Assembly (NCBI GenBank): GCA_020024615.1
Contig: JAHHTP010000005.1
Span: 8,080 to 72,079, forward strand
Direction: 5' to 3'
Source: Oscillospiraceae bacterium
Lineage (GTDB): Bacteria > Bacillota > Clostridia > Oscillospirales > Ruminococcaceae
DNA length: 64,000 nt
Below the pieces are notes generated by a model. That model worked only from the letters and a program-made list of their open reading frames with translations. It was not told where the DNA came from and made no database searches. The position numbers and the translations under genes were made by a program. Shown here piece by piece: positions 24,172 through 33,548 of this stretch (its first letter is position 1; every line of letters starts with the position of its first letter).

Positions 24172-25878
24172 TTACTGTTGCTCCATAACAGCCTGCATCA
24201 GTTCTTCTTTAACCTCACGATACAAGGAGATGTCCTTAGTATAATCTGCATAGCCATTGAATACCTTATGGGTCAGTTCTGCTGCCTTGTCTACCGGAAG
24301 CTGTTCTAACAGCCCTAAATCCTCATAGCCGATACGGTGTGCCTCGCTGCGTGAAGATACACACGGCATATCCCCCCACGGATAGATGATTAACGGGTCT
24401 CCTGCTGGAAGCATCATTGCAAGCTTCTCATGGAAATCCATAGCCTTATGCGCAAACTGACGCGCAGAACGGTGATATGCATCGTGACCTGCCTGGTTTG
24501 CACCCCAGTGCAGGAAACCGGTAACATTTGGATACAATACTGGTGCCCAGCCAATCCACACCTGACGCAGATGTTCCTGATCCAACAGACGGTTGCAGTA
24601 ATTACCACCCGGCGTTAAACAGCTGTATACGATAAGCTCGTCACCCTTTTCAACCTGTGCGTTATAGAATTCCTGATTTTTCTCATAAATATCCAGCGAC
24701 GGGCACCAGATATCAACGGTTCCTTCTCCCCTGAAGTCTGGCAGAACCGGTTCCATTGTTTTAATTCCCGGCATTGCCTCATGTACAATCTGCGAAGCAA
24801 TGGCATAGGTTTCGGTTAATGCCGCATTCGGCTCATCCATGCAGCACTGCATCCAGCGATCTTTTAACCCCTTTTTCTCAATGTATGCATAGACCTGTGC
24901 GTGCATATCAAATAAATGTTTGTTGCCACTTTCACTCGGAACAATCTCTTTGGTAAATCCAAGCCATGCCAAAGTACCATTATCAAATGCATCAAATGCT
25001 TTATCACGGTAAGCATCGCAAATCTCATCCGGATTTTCAATGGTATCGTGCGGCAAAGAATCAAAGAATGCTTTGTCATCCGCCTGACTGCTGTATCTAC
25101 CGATAAACGCATTTCCGTTAAACCAGGTAAAACCAGCTTTCAGAGCAATATCGACAACATGATCAAGTTTTTCCTCATTCAGTACCGGCTGACCGTCTAC
25201 CAGATCAAAACACTCGGTAATTGGGAGATTAACCATGTTCTGACGAGAATAAAGCAGTACATCATAGTATTTGCGAAGCATTTCATCGTACGCCGGTGTC
25301 CATTTGCTCAAACCATGACAATCTGCAATATTATTGTAGTTTATCCAGTTGATATAACGCTGTTTCTGATCCTGAACAGATGGAATGCGTACCGGATATT
25401 CGTCCACAATAAACTCCAGTTTGCGGGTAACATCACCATGTGTTACCAAAATTTCCCATTTTCTAGTGCGCTGTTTGCGGCAATATTCCACCTGGCAGAT
25501 AAATGCAGCAGCTGCTGAAACACCTGCCGGCTGGAAGATATTAAACATCGGACGATATACTTCATAGGTCATAAACGGTGCACGGCGAACTGCATATTTA
25601 TTGATATCATTTTTCAAATACTCACTGCGCTGTTTTGCACCTGTGTTTACCTCAACCGGAACTGGAATCAATTCGAATAAACGATATGAATGATGTTCCC
25701 CTACCACTTCAATGGTTACCGGGATTCCCGGCGTCAGTCCAGTCATCATAATATGCACACCTGCATAACCACCATTTGCTGCGCTGACACGATAAATTTT
25801 GCTGCCTTCTGAAGTGGCAGTATCTGGATAAATGTGCTGCAATTCATCAAATAAAGCAGCTTCAAATACCTGTTTCAT
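24172..25878 (-). CDS. DUF4091 / GH123-like glycoside hydrolase family protein
   Basis: 568 residues. A beta-rich N-terminal region (residues 1-165) precedes a TIM-barrel-like DUF4091 region containing the acidic pair D348-E349 (CMDEPN), which corresponds to the catalytic Asp-Glu of GH123 N-acetyl-beta-galactosaminidases that work by substrate-assisted catalysis. The tail carries LHWGANQ and PWGDMP motifs common to DUF4091 proteins. There is no signal peptide, so it would act on an imported glycan inside the cell. No sugar transporter, regulator or other glycosidase lies beside it. Its own consensus promoter is about 50-80 bases upstream and a GGAGGAAT site precedes the ATG. The substrate is a guess from the family. 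Confidence 0.7.
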   Translation of the reverse strand: MKQVFEAALFDELQHIYPDTATSEGSKIYRVSAANGGYAGVHIMMTGLTPGIPVTIEVVGEHHSYRLFELIPVPVEVNTGAKQRSEYLKNDINKYAVRRAPFMTYEVYRPMFNIFQPAGVSAAAAFICQVEYCRKQRTRKWEILVTHGDVTRKLEFIVDEYPVRIPSVQDQKQRYINWINYNNIADCHGLSKWTPAYDEMLRKYYDVLLYSRQNMVNLPITECFDLVDGQPVLNEEKLDHVVDIALKAGFTWFNGNAFIGRYSSQADDKAFFDSLPHDTIENPDEICDAYRDKAFDAFDNGTLAWLGFTKEIVPSESGNKHLFDMHAQVYAYIEKKGLKDRWMQCCMDEPNAALTETYAIASQIVHEAMPGIKTMEPVLPDFRGEGTVDIWCPSLDIYEKNQEFYNAQVEKGDELIVYSCLTPGGNYCNRLLDQEHLRQVWIGWAPVLYPNVTGFLHWGANQAGHDAYHRSARQFAHKAMDFHEKLAMMLPAGDPLIIYPWGDMPCVSSRSEAHRIGYEDLGLLEQLPVDKAAELTHKVFNGYADYTKDISLYREVKEELMQAVMEQQ

Positions 25879-25929
25879 ATAAATTCCTCCTTCATTTCAG
25901 GTCGGGTAACCGCCTGATTTTCTATTCTC

Positions 25930-25958
25930 ATTCTACCTGATTCCATCTGATTTGTCAA
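25930..25958 (-). promoter_or_regulatory. Sigma-A promoter of the DUF4091 gene
   Basis: Minus strand: TTGACA (25958-25953), 17-base spacer, TAGAAT (25935-25930). The remaining bases up to the divergent ABC gene at 26123 show no further clear signal except a TATAAT box at 26081-26086 for the plus strand. Confidence 0.75.
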
Positions 25959-26122
25959 GCAATAAAATATAATTTAGATGTGTACTCACACATTGTAACA
26001 TGTCACCATTTTATCGTTTTATTTGGAAAAATTGCCAATCTAAGTGAACAATACGCAAACCTTTTTTATGCTATAACAGGTATAATTAAAATATATTGGT
26101 GTATACTGGAGGTTTGACATCT

Positions 26123-27898
26123 ATGCAACAAATTAAATTTTTATGGGAGAAGATGAAAGGTTTTCGACTACGTTATATCCTTGCGCTGATTGGTTCCACA
26201 GGATTTTCGCTACTAACCCTTTCTTTCTCAACCATCACCCAACGAATTGTCGATGAAGTTATTATGGAACTTCCAAAAGACAATTACACTCTGGAATATC
26301 TAATTCATCACTTGATTGGACTTGCCATCCTTCTGATTGGTGCAACGCTGCTGCGAACCGGCGTCAACTACCTCAACTTCTATCAGTATGAATGGGTCAG
26401 TCAAAAAACCACTGACCGCATACGCCGCGAACTATACCGGATTATTTCCCATCAGGATAAGGCCTTCTTTGACAAAAACCGAACTGGTGATATCATGAGC
26501 CGTGTCACCTCTGATATGGATATGGTACGGCATGCCATCAGTAATATGATGCGTTCTACGATTGAAGCAGTGTTTATCTTTGTATTTGTATTGGGATATA
26601 TGCTCAGTCAAAGCTGGCAGCTTACCCTCTGTTTGGTAGCCGTCACCCCATTTCTGTATCTATGTTCGGTTAAATTCTCTAAAAAAGTTCGTCCACAGTA
26701 TCAGGATATGCGTGACCGTCAGGCAGAATTAAACACTGCTGCACAGGAAAACATCTCAGGTAACCGTGTTGTAAAAGCATTTGCTCGTGAAGAATTCGAA
26801 AAAAATAAATTCGACACCAAAAATATTGAATATCGTGATCAGTCAATCAAAGCCAATATGACCTGGCTGTCTTTCTTTCCTTATATCAATATGATTAGCC
26901 AGTCTTTATCAGTTATCGTGCTGCTTGTAGGCGGTATTTTGTGGATTCGTGGAGACATCACCGCTGGTATCTACACCGCATTTAACTCGATGACCTGGTT
27001 GCTTGCCAACCCGATGCAGATGATCGGCAACACCATCAATGACTTCCAGCGTTTTCACGCAAGTGCAATTAAAATCATCGAATTGTATGACAACGAACCA
27101 CAGATTGTGGATAAAGAAAACGCCATTGTGCCGAAAGAACGCATCAAAGGTGATATTGTTTTCGACAATGTATCTTTGAAACTGTCGGGAAATCAGGTTC
27201 TAGATCATGTTTCTTTCCATGTAAAGCCTGGTCAGACTATTGCCATTATGGGTGCAACCGGCTCTGGTAAAACCATGCTGATCAATGTGCTTGCCCGCCT
27301 GTACGAAACGACCGGCGGTTCAGTAAAAATTGACGGCATCAATGTCAATGACTATCATCTGCAATCTTTGCGAAGCAGCATCGGCATGACCACACAGGAT
27401 GTTTTTCTGTTCTCTGATACGCTGGATACCAACATTGCGTACGGAAACTCGAAGATGAGTGACGAGCAGATGCGTACATACGCCGACTTAGCCTGTGTAG
27501 ACTTTGTAAATCGTTTGGAAAACGGCTATGACACCTTAATCGGTGAGCGCGGCACTGGACTTTCCGGCGGTCAAAAACAGCGTATCGCTCTCGCTCGTGC
27601 AATGGCAATTGAACCATCCATTCTCGTACTAGATGACACCACCTCCGCAGTCGATCTGGAAACCGAGGCAAAAATCCAAAAAGGCCTGCGCGAAATTTCC
27701 TTTAACTGTACCAAACTGATTATCGCGCAGCGTATTTCCTCAACCCGCGACGCTGACTACATCATTGTCATGAATCATGGCAGAATTGCTGAGATCGGTA
27801 CATCAGAGGAATTGCTGAAAAACAAAGGCTACTATTACGATGTTTACAAATTACAATATGGCGACCCAGATGAGATCAAGAAAGGAGTGATTGCATAA
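26123..27898 (+). CDS. ABC exporter half-transporter, degenerate-site subunit
   Basis: 591 residues from the ATG at 26123, ten bases after GGAGG. A type-1 exporter membrane domain (about 1-320) is followed by a nucleotide-binding domain with Walker A GATGSGKT and signature LSGGQKQR. The Walker B end reads LVLDDTTSA, where the catalytic glutamate is replaced by aspartate, and the H-loop reads IIAQRIS with glutamine for histidine. This is the pattern of the subunit that contributes the degenerate ATP site in heterodimeric exporters such as LmrCD, BmrCD and TM287/288. Its partner starts at the last base of this gene. Likely substrates are drugs, lipids or peptides; none is indicated. Confidence 0.93.
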   Translation: MQQIKFLWEKMKGFRLRYILALIGSTGFSLLTLSFSTITQRIVDEVIMELPKDNYTLEYLIHHLIGLAILLIGATLLRTGVNYLNFYQYEWVSQKTTDRIRRELYRIISHQDKAFFDKNRTGDIMSRVTSDMDMVRHAISNMMRSTIEAVFIFVFVLGYMLSQSWQLTLCLVAVTPFLYLCSVKFSKKVRPQYQDMRDRQAELNTAAQENISGNRVVKAFAREEFEKNKFDTKNIEYRDQSIKANMTWLSFFPYINMISQSLSVIVLLVGGILWIRGDITAGIYTAFNSMTWLLANPMQMIGNTINDFQRFHASAIKIIELYDNEPQIVDKENAIVPKERIKGDIVFDNVSLKLSGNQVLDHVSFHVKPGQTIAIMGATGSGKTMLINVLARLYETTGGSVKIDGINVNDYHLQSLRSSIGMTTQDVFLFSDTLDTNIAYGNSKMSDEQMRTYADLACVDFVNRLENGYDTLIGERGTGLSGGQKQRIALARAMAIEPSILVLDDTTSAVDLETEAKIQKGLREISFNCTKLIIAQRISSTRDADYIIVMNHGRIAEIGTSEELLKNKGYYYDVYKLQYGDPDEIKKGVIA

Positions 27899-29673
27899 TG
27901 GCACGCAATAAATTTGATGTTGACGAAACCCTTGAAACTCCTTTCAGTCTGAAGCATTTCAAACGCGCAACCATATACTTAAAAGATCATATTGGTGCCA
28001 TGATTCTTACCATCGCTCTGGCACTAGGTTCCTCGATCGTTTCCCTGACTGGACCATTGATTCTGAAAGATGCGATGGATGTAACTATTCCAGAAGGTAA
28101 TGTTAAACGATTGGTATTCCAGTCCGTATTATTCGCTCTGACCATTGTTGTCAGTATCTTCTTGAATGTCACCCGTTCACGCGTTATGACCAAAGTGGCA
28201 CAGAAGATTATTTATGACATGCGCCGGGATATTTTTTCCCATCTGCAACGACTGCCGTTCCAGTACTTTGATGATCGTCCACATGGTAAAATTCTCGTTC
28301 GTGTTGTCAACTACCCGAATAATGTTGCAAACACCTTAACAAACGGTATTATCAATTTGATTATGGATTTAATCAACCTTGTAATCATCGCGTTCTATAT
28401 GTTCGTATTTATCGATGCCAAGTTGTCCCTGATTGCTATATCTGGTCTACCAATTTTTGCAATATTCTTATGGATTATCAAACCGATTCAGCGTAAAACC
28501 TGGCAGAGTTTCTCCAATAAAAACTCCAATCTCACTGCATATCTACATGAGAGCATCGACGGCACCACCATTTCGCAGGTATTTGCGCGTGAGGAAGAAA
28601 ATGCACAGATTTTCGACCGCCTATCTGAGAATTACCGTAAAGCATGGCTGAAAGCCGCTCTCTGCTCCAACCTGGTATGGGTTGCTGTAGAGAATCTAAC
28701 AACATGGGTTACCGCAGGATTTTATTTGATTGGTGTAATCTTCTTTCATGATACGGTATCACTTGGTACCTTTATTGCAATGGGCAACTATACCACCAAA
28801 TTCTGGCAACCAATTTCCAACCTTGCCAATATCTATAATGACTTCATCAATACCATCGCATATCTGGAGCGTATCTTTGAGCTGTTGGATGAACCGGTTG
28901 TCATCGAATCCAAACCGCATGCACCAGAACTTCCGCCGATTACTGGTACAGTCGATTTCAAGGATGTTACCTTCTCCTATGATCAGCGCATCAATGTTTT
29001 GGAACACATTACATTCCATGTCAATCCAGGTGAAAGTGTTGCATTGGTCGGACCAACTGGTGCTGGTAAATCCACTATTGTAAACCTGATTTCTCGTTTC
29101 TATGAAGTTACTGGTGGTGCTGTTTGCATCGATGGACAGGATGTTCGAGATGTTGATCTGCACTCCATGCGTGAGCAGATGGGTATTATGCTGCAAGATA
29201 GCTTCATCTTCTCTGGTACCATTAAGGACAATATCCGTTACGGCAAACTGGATGCCACCGATGAAGAAATACAAACAGCATGCGTTCAGGCATGTGCAGA
29301 TGACTTCATTTCGGCATTCGAGGATGGCTATGATACAGAGGTAAATGAACGCGGTTCCAGACTTTCACAGGGTCAGAAACAGCTGCTCTCCTTTGCCCGT
29401 ACTTTAATTGCAGACCCAAAAATTCTCGTACTGGATGAAGCAACCTCCTCTATCGACGCCAAGACCGAAGTACTGGTGCAGAAGGCCATGAATAACCTCT
29501 TAAAAGGCCGAACCAGCTTCGTTATTGCACATCGCTTGTCCACCATTAAGAATTGTGATAAGATCATGTTTATTTCTAATAAAGGAATCACCGAATGCGG
29601 TACACATGAGGAGCTGCTTGCCAAACGCGGCAACTATTACAAACTATATACCTCTCAGATGGTTACACACTAA
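27898..29673 (+). CDS. ABC exporter half-transporter, catalytic-site subunit
   Basis: 591 residues. The start overlaps the upstream stop in TAATG, so the two halves are made in a fixed ratio. The nucleotide-binding domain has Walker A GPTGAGKST, a normal catalytic glutamate (LVLDEATSS) and a normal H-loop (VIAHRLS), while its signature motif reads LSQGQ instead of LSGGQ. That is the mirror image of the first subunit, so one composite ATP site is catalytic and the other degenerate. The membrane domain covers roughly residues 30-330. A terminator follows. Confidence 0.94.
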   Translation: MARNKFDVDETLETPFSLKHFKRATIYLKDHIGAMILTIALALGSSIVSLTGPLILKDAMDVTIPEGNVKRLVFQSVLFALTIVVSIFLNVTRSRVMTKVAQKIIYDMRRDIFSHLQRLPFQYFDDRPHGKILVRVVNYPNNVANTLTNGIINLIMDLINLVIIAFYMFVFIDAKLSLIAISGLPIFAIFLWIIKPIQRKTWQSFSNKNSNLTAYLHESIDGTTISQVFAREEENAQIFDRLSENYRKAWLKAALCSNLVWVAVENLTTWVTAGFYLIGVIFFHDTVSLGTFIAMGNYTTKFWQPISNLANIYNDFINTIAYLERIFELLDEPVVIESKPHAPELPPITGTVDFKDVTFSYDQRINVLEHITFHVNPGESVALVGPTGAGKSTIVNLISRFYEVTGGAVCIDGQDVRDVDLHSMREQMGIMLQDSFIFSGTIKDNIRYGKLDATDEEIQTACVQACADDFISAFEDGYDTEVNERGSRLSQGQKQLLSFARTLIADPKILVLDEATSSIDAKTEVLVQKAMNNLLKGRTSFVIAHRLSTIKNCDKIMFISNKGITECGTHEELLAKRGNYYKLYTSQMVTH

Positions 29674-29695
29674 TTTCAAACACTTATGTGACAAA

Positions 29696-29735
29696 TCCGG
29701 GTACTCTCATTACAAAAAGCAGTACCCGGAATTAT
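29696..29735 (+). terminator. Terminator after the ABC exporter pair
   Basis: Perfect ten-base stem TCCGGGTACT / AGTACCCGGA (29696-29705 with 29721-29730) followed by ATTATTTTAT. Confidence 0.85.
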
Positions 29736-29760
29736 TTTATATTATCGTATAGTCCAAAAT

Positions 29761-29792
29761 ACAATAAAAAGGACATCCATAAGGATGTCCTT
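29761..29792 (-). terminator. Terminator after the Gld-type operon
   Basis: Perfect ten-base stem AAGGACATCC / GGATGTCCTT (29769-29778 with 29783-29792), ATAA loop, followed on the minus strand by TTTTTATT. It faces the plus-strand terminator of the ABC exporter. Confidence 0.9.
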
Positions 29793-29799
29793 AAAATTT

Positions 29800-31260
29800 T
29801 TACCACTCAGTATCAATCGGCTTACCTGCAAACAGATTTTCCAATTCTGTTTCAAGTTTATCTACATATGCCAAACGCGCGGTAAAATTCTGCGCACCAT
29901 TGACTTCCATAACGCCGTAACGCGCCGAATTTTTCAGAATCTTGACCACATCCGGTTCGAAATCTTCAACATAGTCATACTGAATTTTCAGTATTTCCTG
30001 AGATTCATCAACCGGCTTGCCTTCATAAATCTCCTCACCAGAGGTATACAGAAGTAGCTGTAAGTACCGTTTGAAATGCTCACTGTCAACTTTCTTCCCG
30101 TTGCAGGTAACTTCCAGGATGTTCTTATCATCCTCGCCAACACTGTGTTTCAAATCAAAGGTGTACACTTTACCCTGTTTCATCTGTAAGGTAATTTTAT
30201 TTAAATCACGAACATGTGGCTGAACTGCAACCGGAGAAACCAGCTGGCTCGGGCGAACTTTCATAAAATTCAATTCTTTTGCAGATGCGTCCACTACATA
30301 CACCAGCTCATTATTCTTAGAAGAATGCAAATAATATTGCGTCTTTTCTTTATCTGCAAATTTACCTACCGTCAAAACAAGCTCAGTATTATCGTATTTT
30401 ACTCTTAAAACCGCATTTGGCTTGTCAAAACCATATTTTGCAGCATCAGATTCGGTATAAGTAAAGGACGCGCACTTTGCAGCAGTCAGGCCAAAATATC
30501 CATACAAATACTCACCAATCGCATCATCCAATACCAGTGATTCAATCGGAGAAACCATTTTTACTGGAGAACCGTAACCAACAGTGGTCTTAATTTCCTC
30601 CGATTTGAAAGAACGGATATAAATATTTTTGTCTAAATCCGGTCGCTCAATTTCAAAGTAGGAATATTTCGGAAACTCCTCTTTATCAGATGTTTCGATA
30701 ACTGGTACAATCACCATATCGATAAATGATTTTTGAGATACCAAATATCTGTCCAACGTCGTATTCTGCAATACATAAACTTCCGGTGAATCATCCACCA
30801 TCGTATAATAACCATTCGCAGAGGCATTGATATCACCAACAATCAGCTTATGGCTAACACCTTCTTTGAATTGATAGGTGATGTACGCCTGCGGCTTATC
30901 CAGCCCATAAAGGGATAAATCGGAATCAGGTTTATCCAATTTCACATAGGAAGCAATTCGATTTCCAGATTGGAACATGTAGGTAAAATCGGAAAAATCG
31001 GTAACATAATCTTCAATAGCCGCAATACCATATGTACTGCCGTCCAACTGCTCCACGACATATTTCTCATCACCATACTCAACGGTAATGGTTTCCAGTG
31101 TTTTTCCGGTTTCGTCAAATACAACATGATGTTCATTATTCAAAATGCCAGGATCTTCTTCTGCTTTTTCCGGAAGCAGGAAATACAATGCTAAGAATGT
31201 ACCGATCAGAACTACAGCGACCACACCGATACCGATAAGCGTTTTAACTTTCTTGCTCAT
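29800..31260 (-). CDS. DUF4340 domain membrane-anchored protein of a Gld-type ABC system
   Basis: 486 residues. One N-terminal membrane segment (about 5-28) is followed by a large extracytoplasmic part with repeated DUF4340-type units (for example the blocks around YGLDKPQAYITYQFKEG and YGFDKPNAVLRVKYDN), beta-strand rich. DUF4340 proteins regularly follow the GldG-like subunit of this ABC family, as here: the start overlaps the GldG-like stop in an ATGA. The likely role is an accessory outside the membrane. An AGAAGGAGA site precedes the ATG. The family function is not known. Confidence 0.8.
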   Translation of the reverse strand: MSKKVKTLIGIGVVAVVLIGTFLALYFLLPEKAEEDPGILNNEHHVVFDETGKTLETITVEYGDEKYVVEQLDGSTYGIAAIEDYVTDFSDFTYMFQSGNRIASYVKLDKPDSDLSLYGLDKPQAYITYQFKEGVSHKLIVGDINASANGYYTMVDDSPEVYVLQNTTLDRYLVSQKSFIDMVIVPVIETSDKEEFPKYSYFEIERPDLDKNIYIRSFKSEEIKTTVGYGSPVKMVSPIESLVLDDAIGEYLYGYFGLTAAKCASFTYTESDAAKYGFDKPNAVLRVKYDNTELVLTVGKFADKEKTQYYLHSSKNNELVYVVDASAKELNFMKVRPSQLVSPVAVQPHVRDLNKITLQMKQGKVYTFDLKHSVGEDDKNILEVTCNGKKVDSEHFKRYLQLLLYTSGEEIYEGKPVDESQEILKIQYDYVEDFEPDVVKILKNSARYGVMEVNGAQNFTARLAYVDKLETELENLFAGKPIDTEW

Positions 31261-32744
31261 AAGTGTCTCCTTCTAAAGAAGGTAACAACTGCCATAACCA
31301 GAATCAGTACCGGAATTGCAATAACGAATACAATCAGTACCGCCAAAACCTGGTTAAAGGTTACCGAAATAGCCGTAGAGGAGAAGTCAACCGACACAAT
31401 CGAAACATCGTTTTTACCGCCTAATGTGGTATTTACCATAGAAAGTGCCATGTTACCATTGTTTAATGAGCCCATGCTGATAAAGGAACCATTCAGCGCA
31501 GTCTGGGAACCAAATACAATCACATTCGAACTTACCAGATTATTGTCCACATATTTGGAACGATAACCGATCGCAGCAACATTCTGTTTCTTCTGTGGCA
31601 GAACATTGACATTGATATCCTCATTGCCCTGTTCAGATGCTGGTACAACAACTGCAGTTTCGTCGGTCGTGATCAGCGACATAGTGGAACGATTCTGGGA
31701 TTTTTCCCATAAAGTACGAACTGCGTGGGTATATGGAGCAACAAAATGCTGGGTTTCAGTATTGACATTATCCGCATATTTGGTATCTTCTGGATTTGCA
31801 ACCACCATGAAAGCATTGTTGCTGCCCATGATATTTTTTGCATTGGTTTCTGCAACGAAACCAGTATCCACTTCCATGCCCCACTCTCTCAAGAATTCAT
31901 CGAAATTCGGCATAGAAATAACATTTAGGATTGGAACATATATTAATGTTTTCTGGAAATCACCATTATTATCCAGCCATTTATCCAGCTTGTCCAGTTC
32001 CTCTTCAGAGAAGTCTGCACTCTGACCGGCTAAGAGAATAACATCTGCCTGAGGATCCAGTTCATCGGTCAAAGTATTCTGTTCAACGACATTGTATGCG
32101 TTGTTGGAAAGCATGGTAATATATTCCGGTACGGTATCAGGCGTATTGTTCAGTGCAATAACGGTTACCGGATCTTCATCTAATACATACATAATTGCGC
32201 TGGTTATGGTCTGCTCTGCCTCGGATTTATAGGAAACATAATCCTCAGAATATTTCTGGCTGGTAAACAGACTGCTCATTTGAATCAATTTATAGCGTAA
32301 ATCAGATTCAACAATAATGGTTGCACTATCCAGAGATTCGGTCGGATATTTATCTGCAAAGGTCGGATTCTGATTTAAGTCCACAAACTTTAATGTGATT
32401 TTCGGATTATTACGGGCATAGTCTTTTAAGATTTCGTATGCCTGTTTAAACATCTGCGTGTAGACATTGTTAGCAGTATCCTCACCGGAGTAATTTTCAA
32501 ACTCTGCCTCCGAACGGCAAACAATAATGGATACTGGTGTATCAATCTTCTGAATATAGTTCATGGATTCTTCGGTTAAAGAATAACGATTGTCCGCAGT
32601 CAGGTCAATGGTCAGTGGATAACGATCCAACAGAATACCTGCAATTGCATTGATTACTACAACGACTACAACGAAGACGGCAGTCAGCGCAGTAGCAAGT
32701 GCACCATGCTTTACAGCACGGCTTTTCAAAAAATTCTTTTTCAT
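31257..32744 (-). CDS. GldG-like ABC transporter auxiliary protein
   Basis: 495 residues. An N-terminal membrane segment (about 15-36) and a C-terminal one (about 463-487, followed by FRRRHL) enclose a large external domain. The text around IDLTADNRYSLTEESMNYI and IVCRSEAEFEN is typical of the GldG/Gtf family of auxiliary subunits. In Bacteroidetes GldG works with GldA and GldF in gliding; in Clostridia these sets occur without gliding and their cargo is unknown. An AAGGAGAG site precedes the ATG. The permease gene lies 24 bases upstream and the DUF4340 gene overlaps its end. Confidence 0.85.
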   Translation of the reverse strand: MKKNFLKSRAVKHGALATALTAVFVVVVVVINAIAGILLDRYPLTIDLTADNRYSLTEESMNYIQKIDTPVSIIVCRSEAEFENYSGEDTANNVYTQMFKQAYEILKDYARNNPKITLKFVDLNQNPTFADKYPTESLDSATIIVESDLRYKLIQMSSLFTSQKYSEDYVSYKSEAEQTITSAIMYVLDEDPVTVIALNNTPDTVPEYITMLSNNAYNVVEQNTLTDELDPQADVILLAGQSADFSEEELDKLDKWLDNNGDFQKTLIYVPILNVISMPNFDEFLREWGMEVDTGFVAETNAKNIMGSNNAFMVVANPEDTKYADNVNTETQHFVAPYTHAVRTLWEKSQNRSTMSLITTDETAVVVPASEQGNEDINVNVLPQKKQNVAAIGYRSKYVDNNLVSSNVIVFGSQTALNGSFISMGSLNNGNMALSMVNTTLGGKNDVSIVSVDFSSTAISVTFNQVLAVLIVFVIAIPVLILVMAVVTFFRRRHL

Positions 32745-32768
32745 GGTCTGTTTCTCTCCTTGTCCAAA

Positions 32769-33470
32769 TTAGCTCCAGCGTTTCTTTTCCAACACACGGA
32801 TGGATAAAAAGATAAATACCGCACAAATGCTTATAAAAAACAGGATATGCGAAACATCCAACAAGCCGGACACGAAATCGTTATAGCGGGATGTAACAGA
32901 TAACTGCGTAAAGACAGAAGATAAAAACGCATTCGGCATCAAAGCTGCAATAGAGTCAAACAGCGATAAGATAATAGTAAGTGCAAGGCATCCGATTGCC
33001 GCAACCATCTGATTCTCAGTCATCGCCGAAATAAATAAACCGATTGCAATTAAAGCTGCGCCCAATAAGAATAATCCTAGGAAGTTACCTAAAAATACAT
33101 TCCAGTCCGGTTTGTCAAATGCACTAAGCACCAGAATATATACCACAAACTGCATCATTGCAATCAAGTATAATGCAAGTGCCGCAAGGAATTTACCAAA
33201 GATAATGCCGCCGATTGAAACTGGAGAGGTTAAAAGCAGCTGATCTGTTTTTAATTTTTTATCCTCACTCATCAGACGCATCGTTAAAAGCGGAATGGTG
33301 TACATGGCAATGTTGCAGATAAAGCTGAATACATAGGTCAGTTCACTGCTGCCGCGGCTGAAAATCGAATAAAACTGATATCCGCCTAAGCCATACATAA
33401 CGGCCAGATAGATATAGCCAATCGAAGAATTAAAATAAGTCTTTAATTCGCGTTTGAAGATTGCCCACAT
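32769..33470 (-). CDS. ABC-2 type permease, GldF-like
   Basis: 233 residues from the ATG at 33470 (MWAIFKRELKTYF), which matches the usual start of this family; a start ten codons earlier (33500) is possible, as neither has a good ribosome-binding site. Six membrane segments. The amphipathic KRELKTYFNSSIGYIY start and the DKKLKTDQLLLTSP loop are typical of ABC-2 permeases. It forms the channel for the ATPase encoded upstream. Confidence 0.88.
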   Translation of the reverse strand: MWAIFKRELKTYFNSSIGYIYLAVMYGLGGYQFYSIFSRGSSELTYVFSFICNIAMYTIPLLTMRLMSEDKKLKTDQLLLTSPVSIGGIIFGKFLAALALYLIAMMQFVVYILVLSAFDKPDWNVFLGNFLGLFLLGAALIAIGLFISAMTENQMVAAIGCLALTIILSLFDSIAALMPNAFLSSVFTQLSVTSRYNDFVSGLLDVSHILFFISICAVFIFLSIRVLEKKRWS

Positions 33471-33548
33471 GGTATAAAACCCTGACTCTTTCTTCTGCAT
33501 AACAGAGAAAAATCGTCGTCCTTTCTTTTAGAAATCAAAATCTTTTTC

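Noticed and set aside
24916..25518. A 200-codon plus-strand open frame inside the DUF4091 gene
   Set aside because: Antisense to a well-supported gene with its own promoter and ribosome-binding site; no domain recognised.
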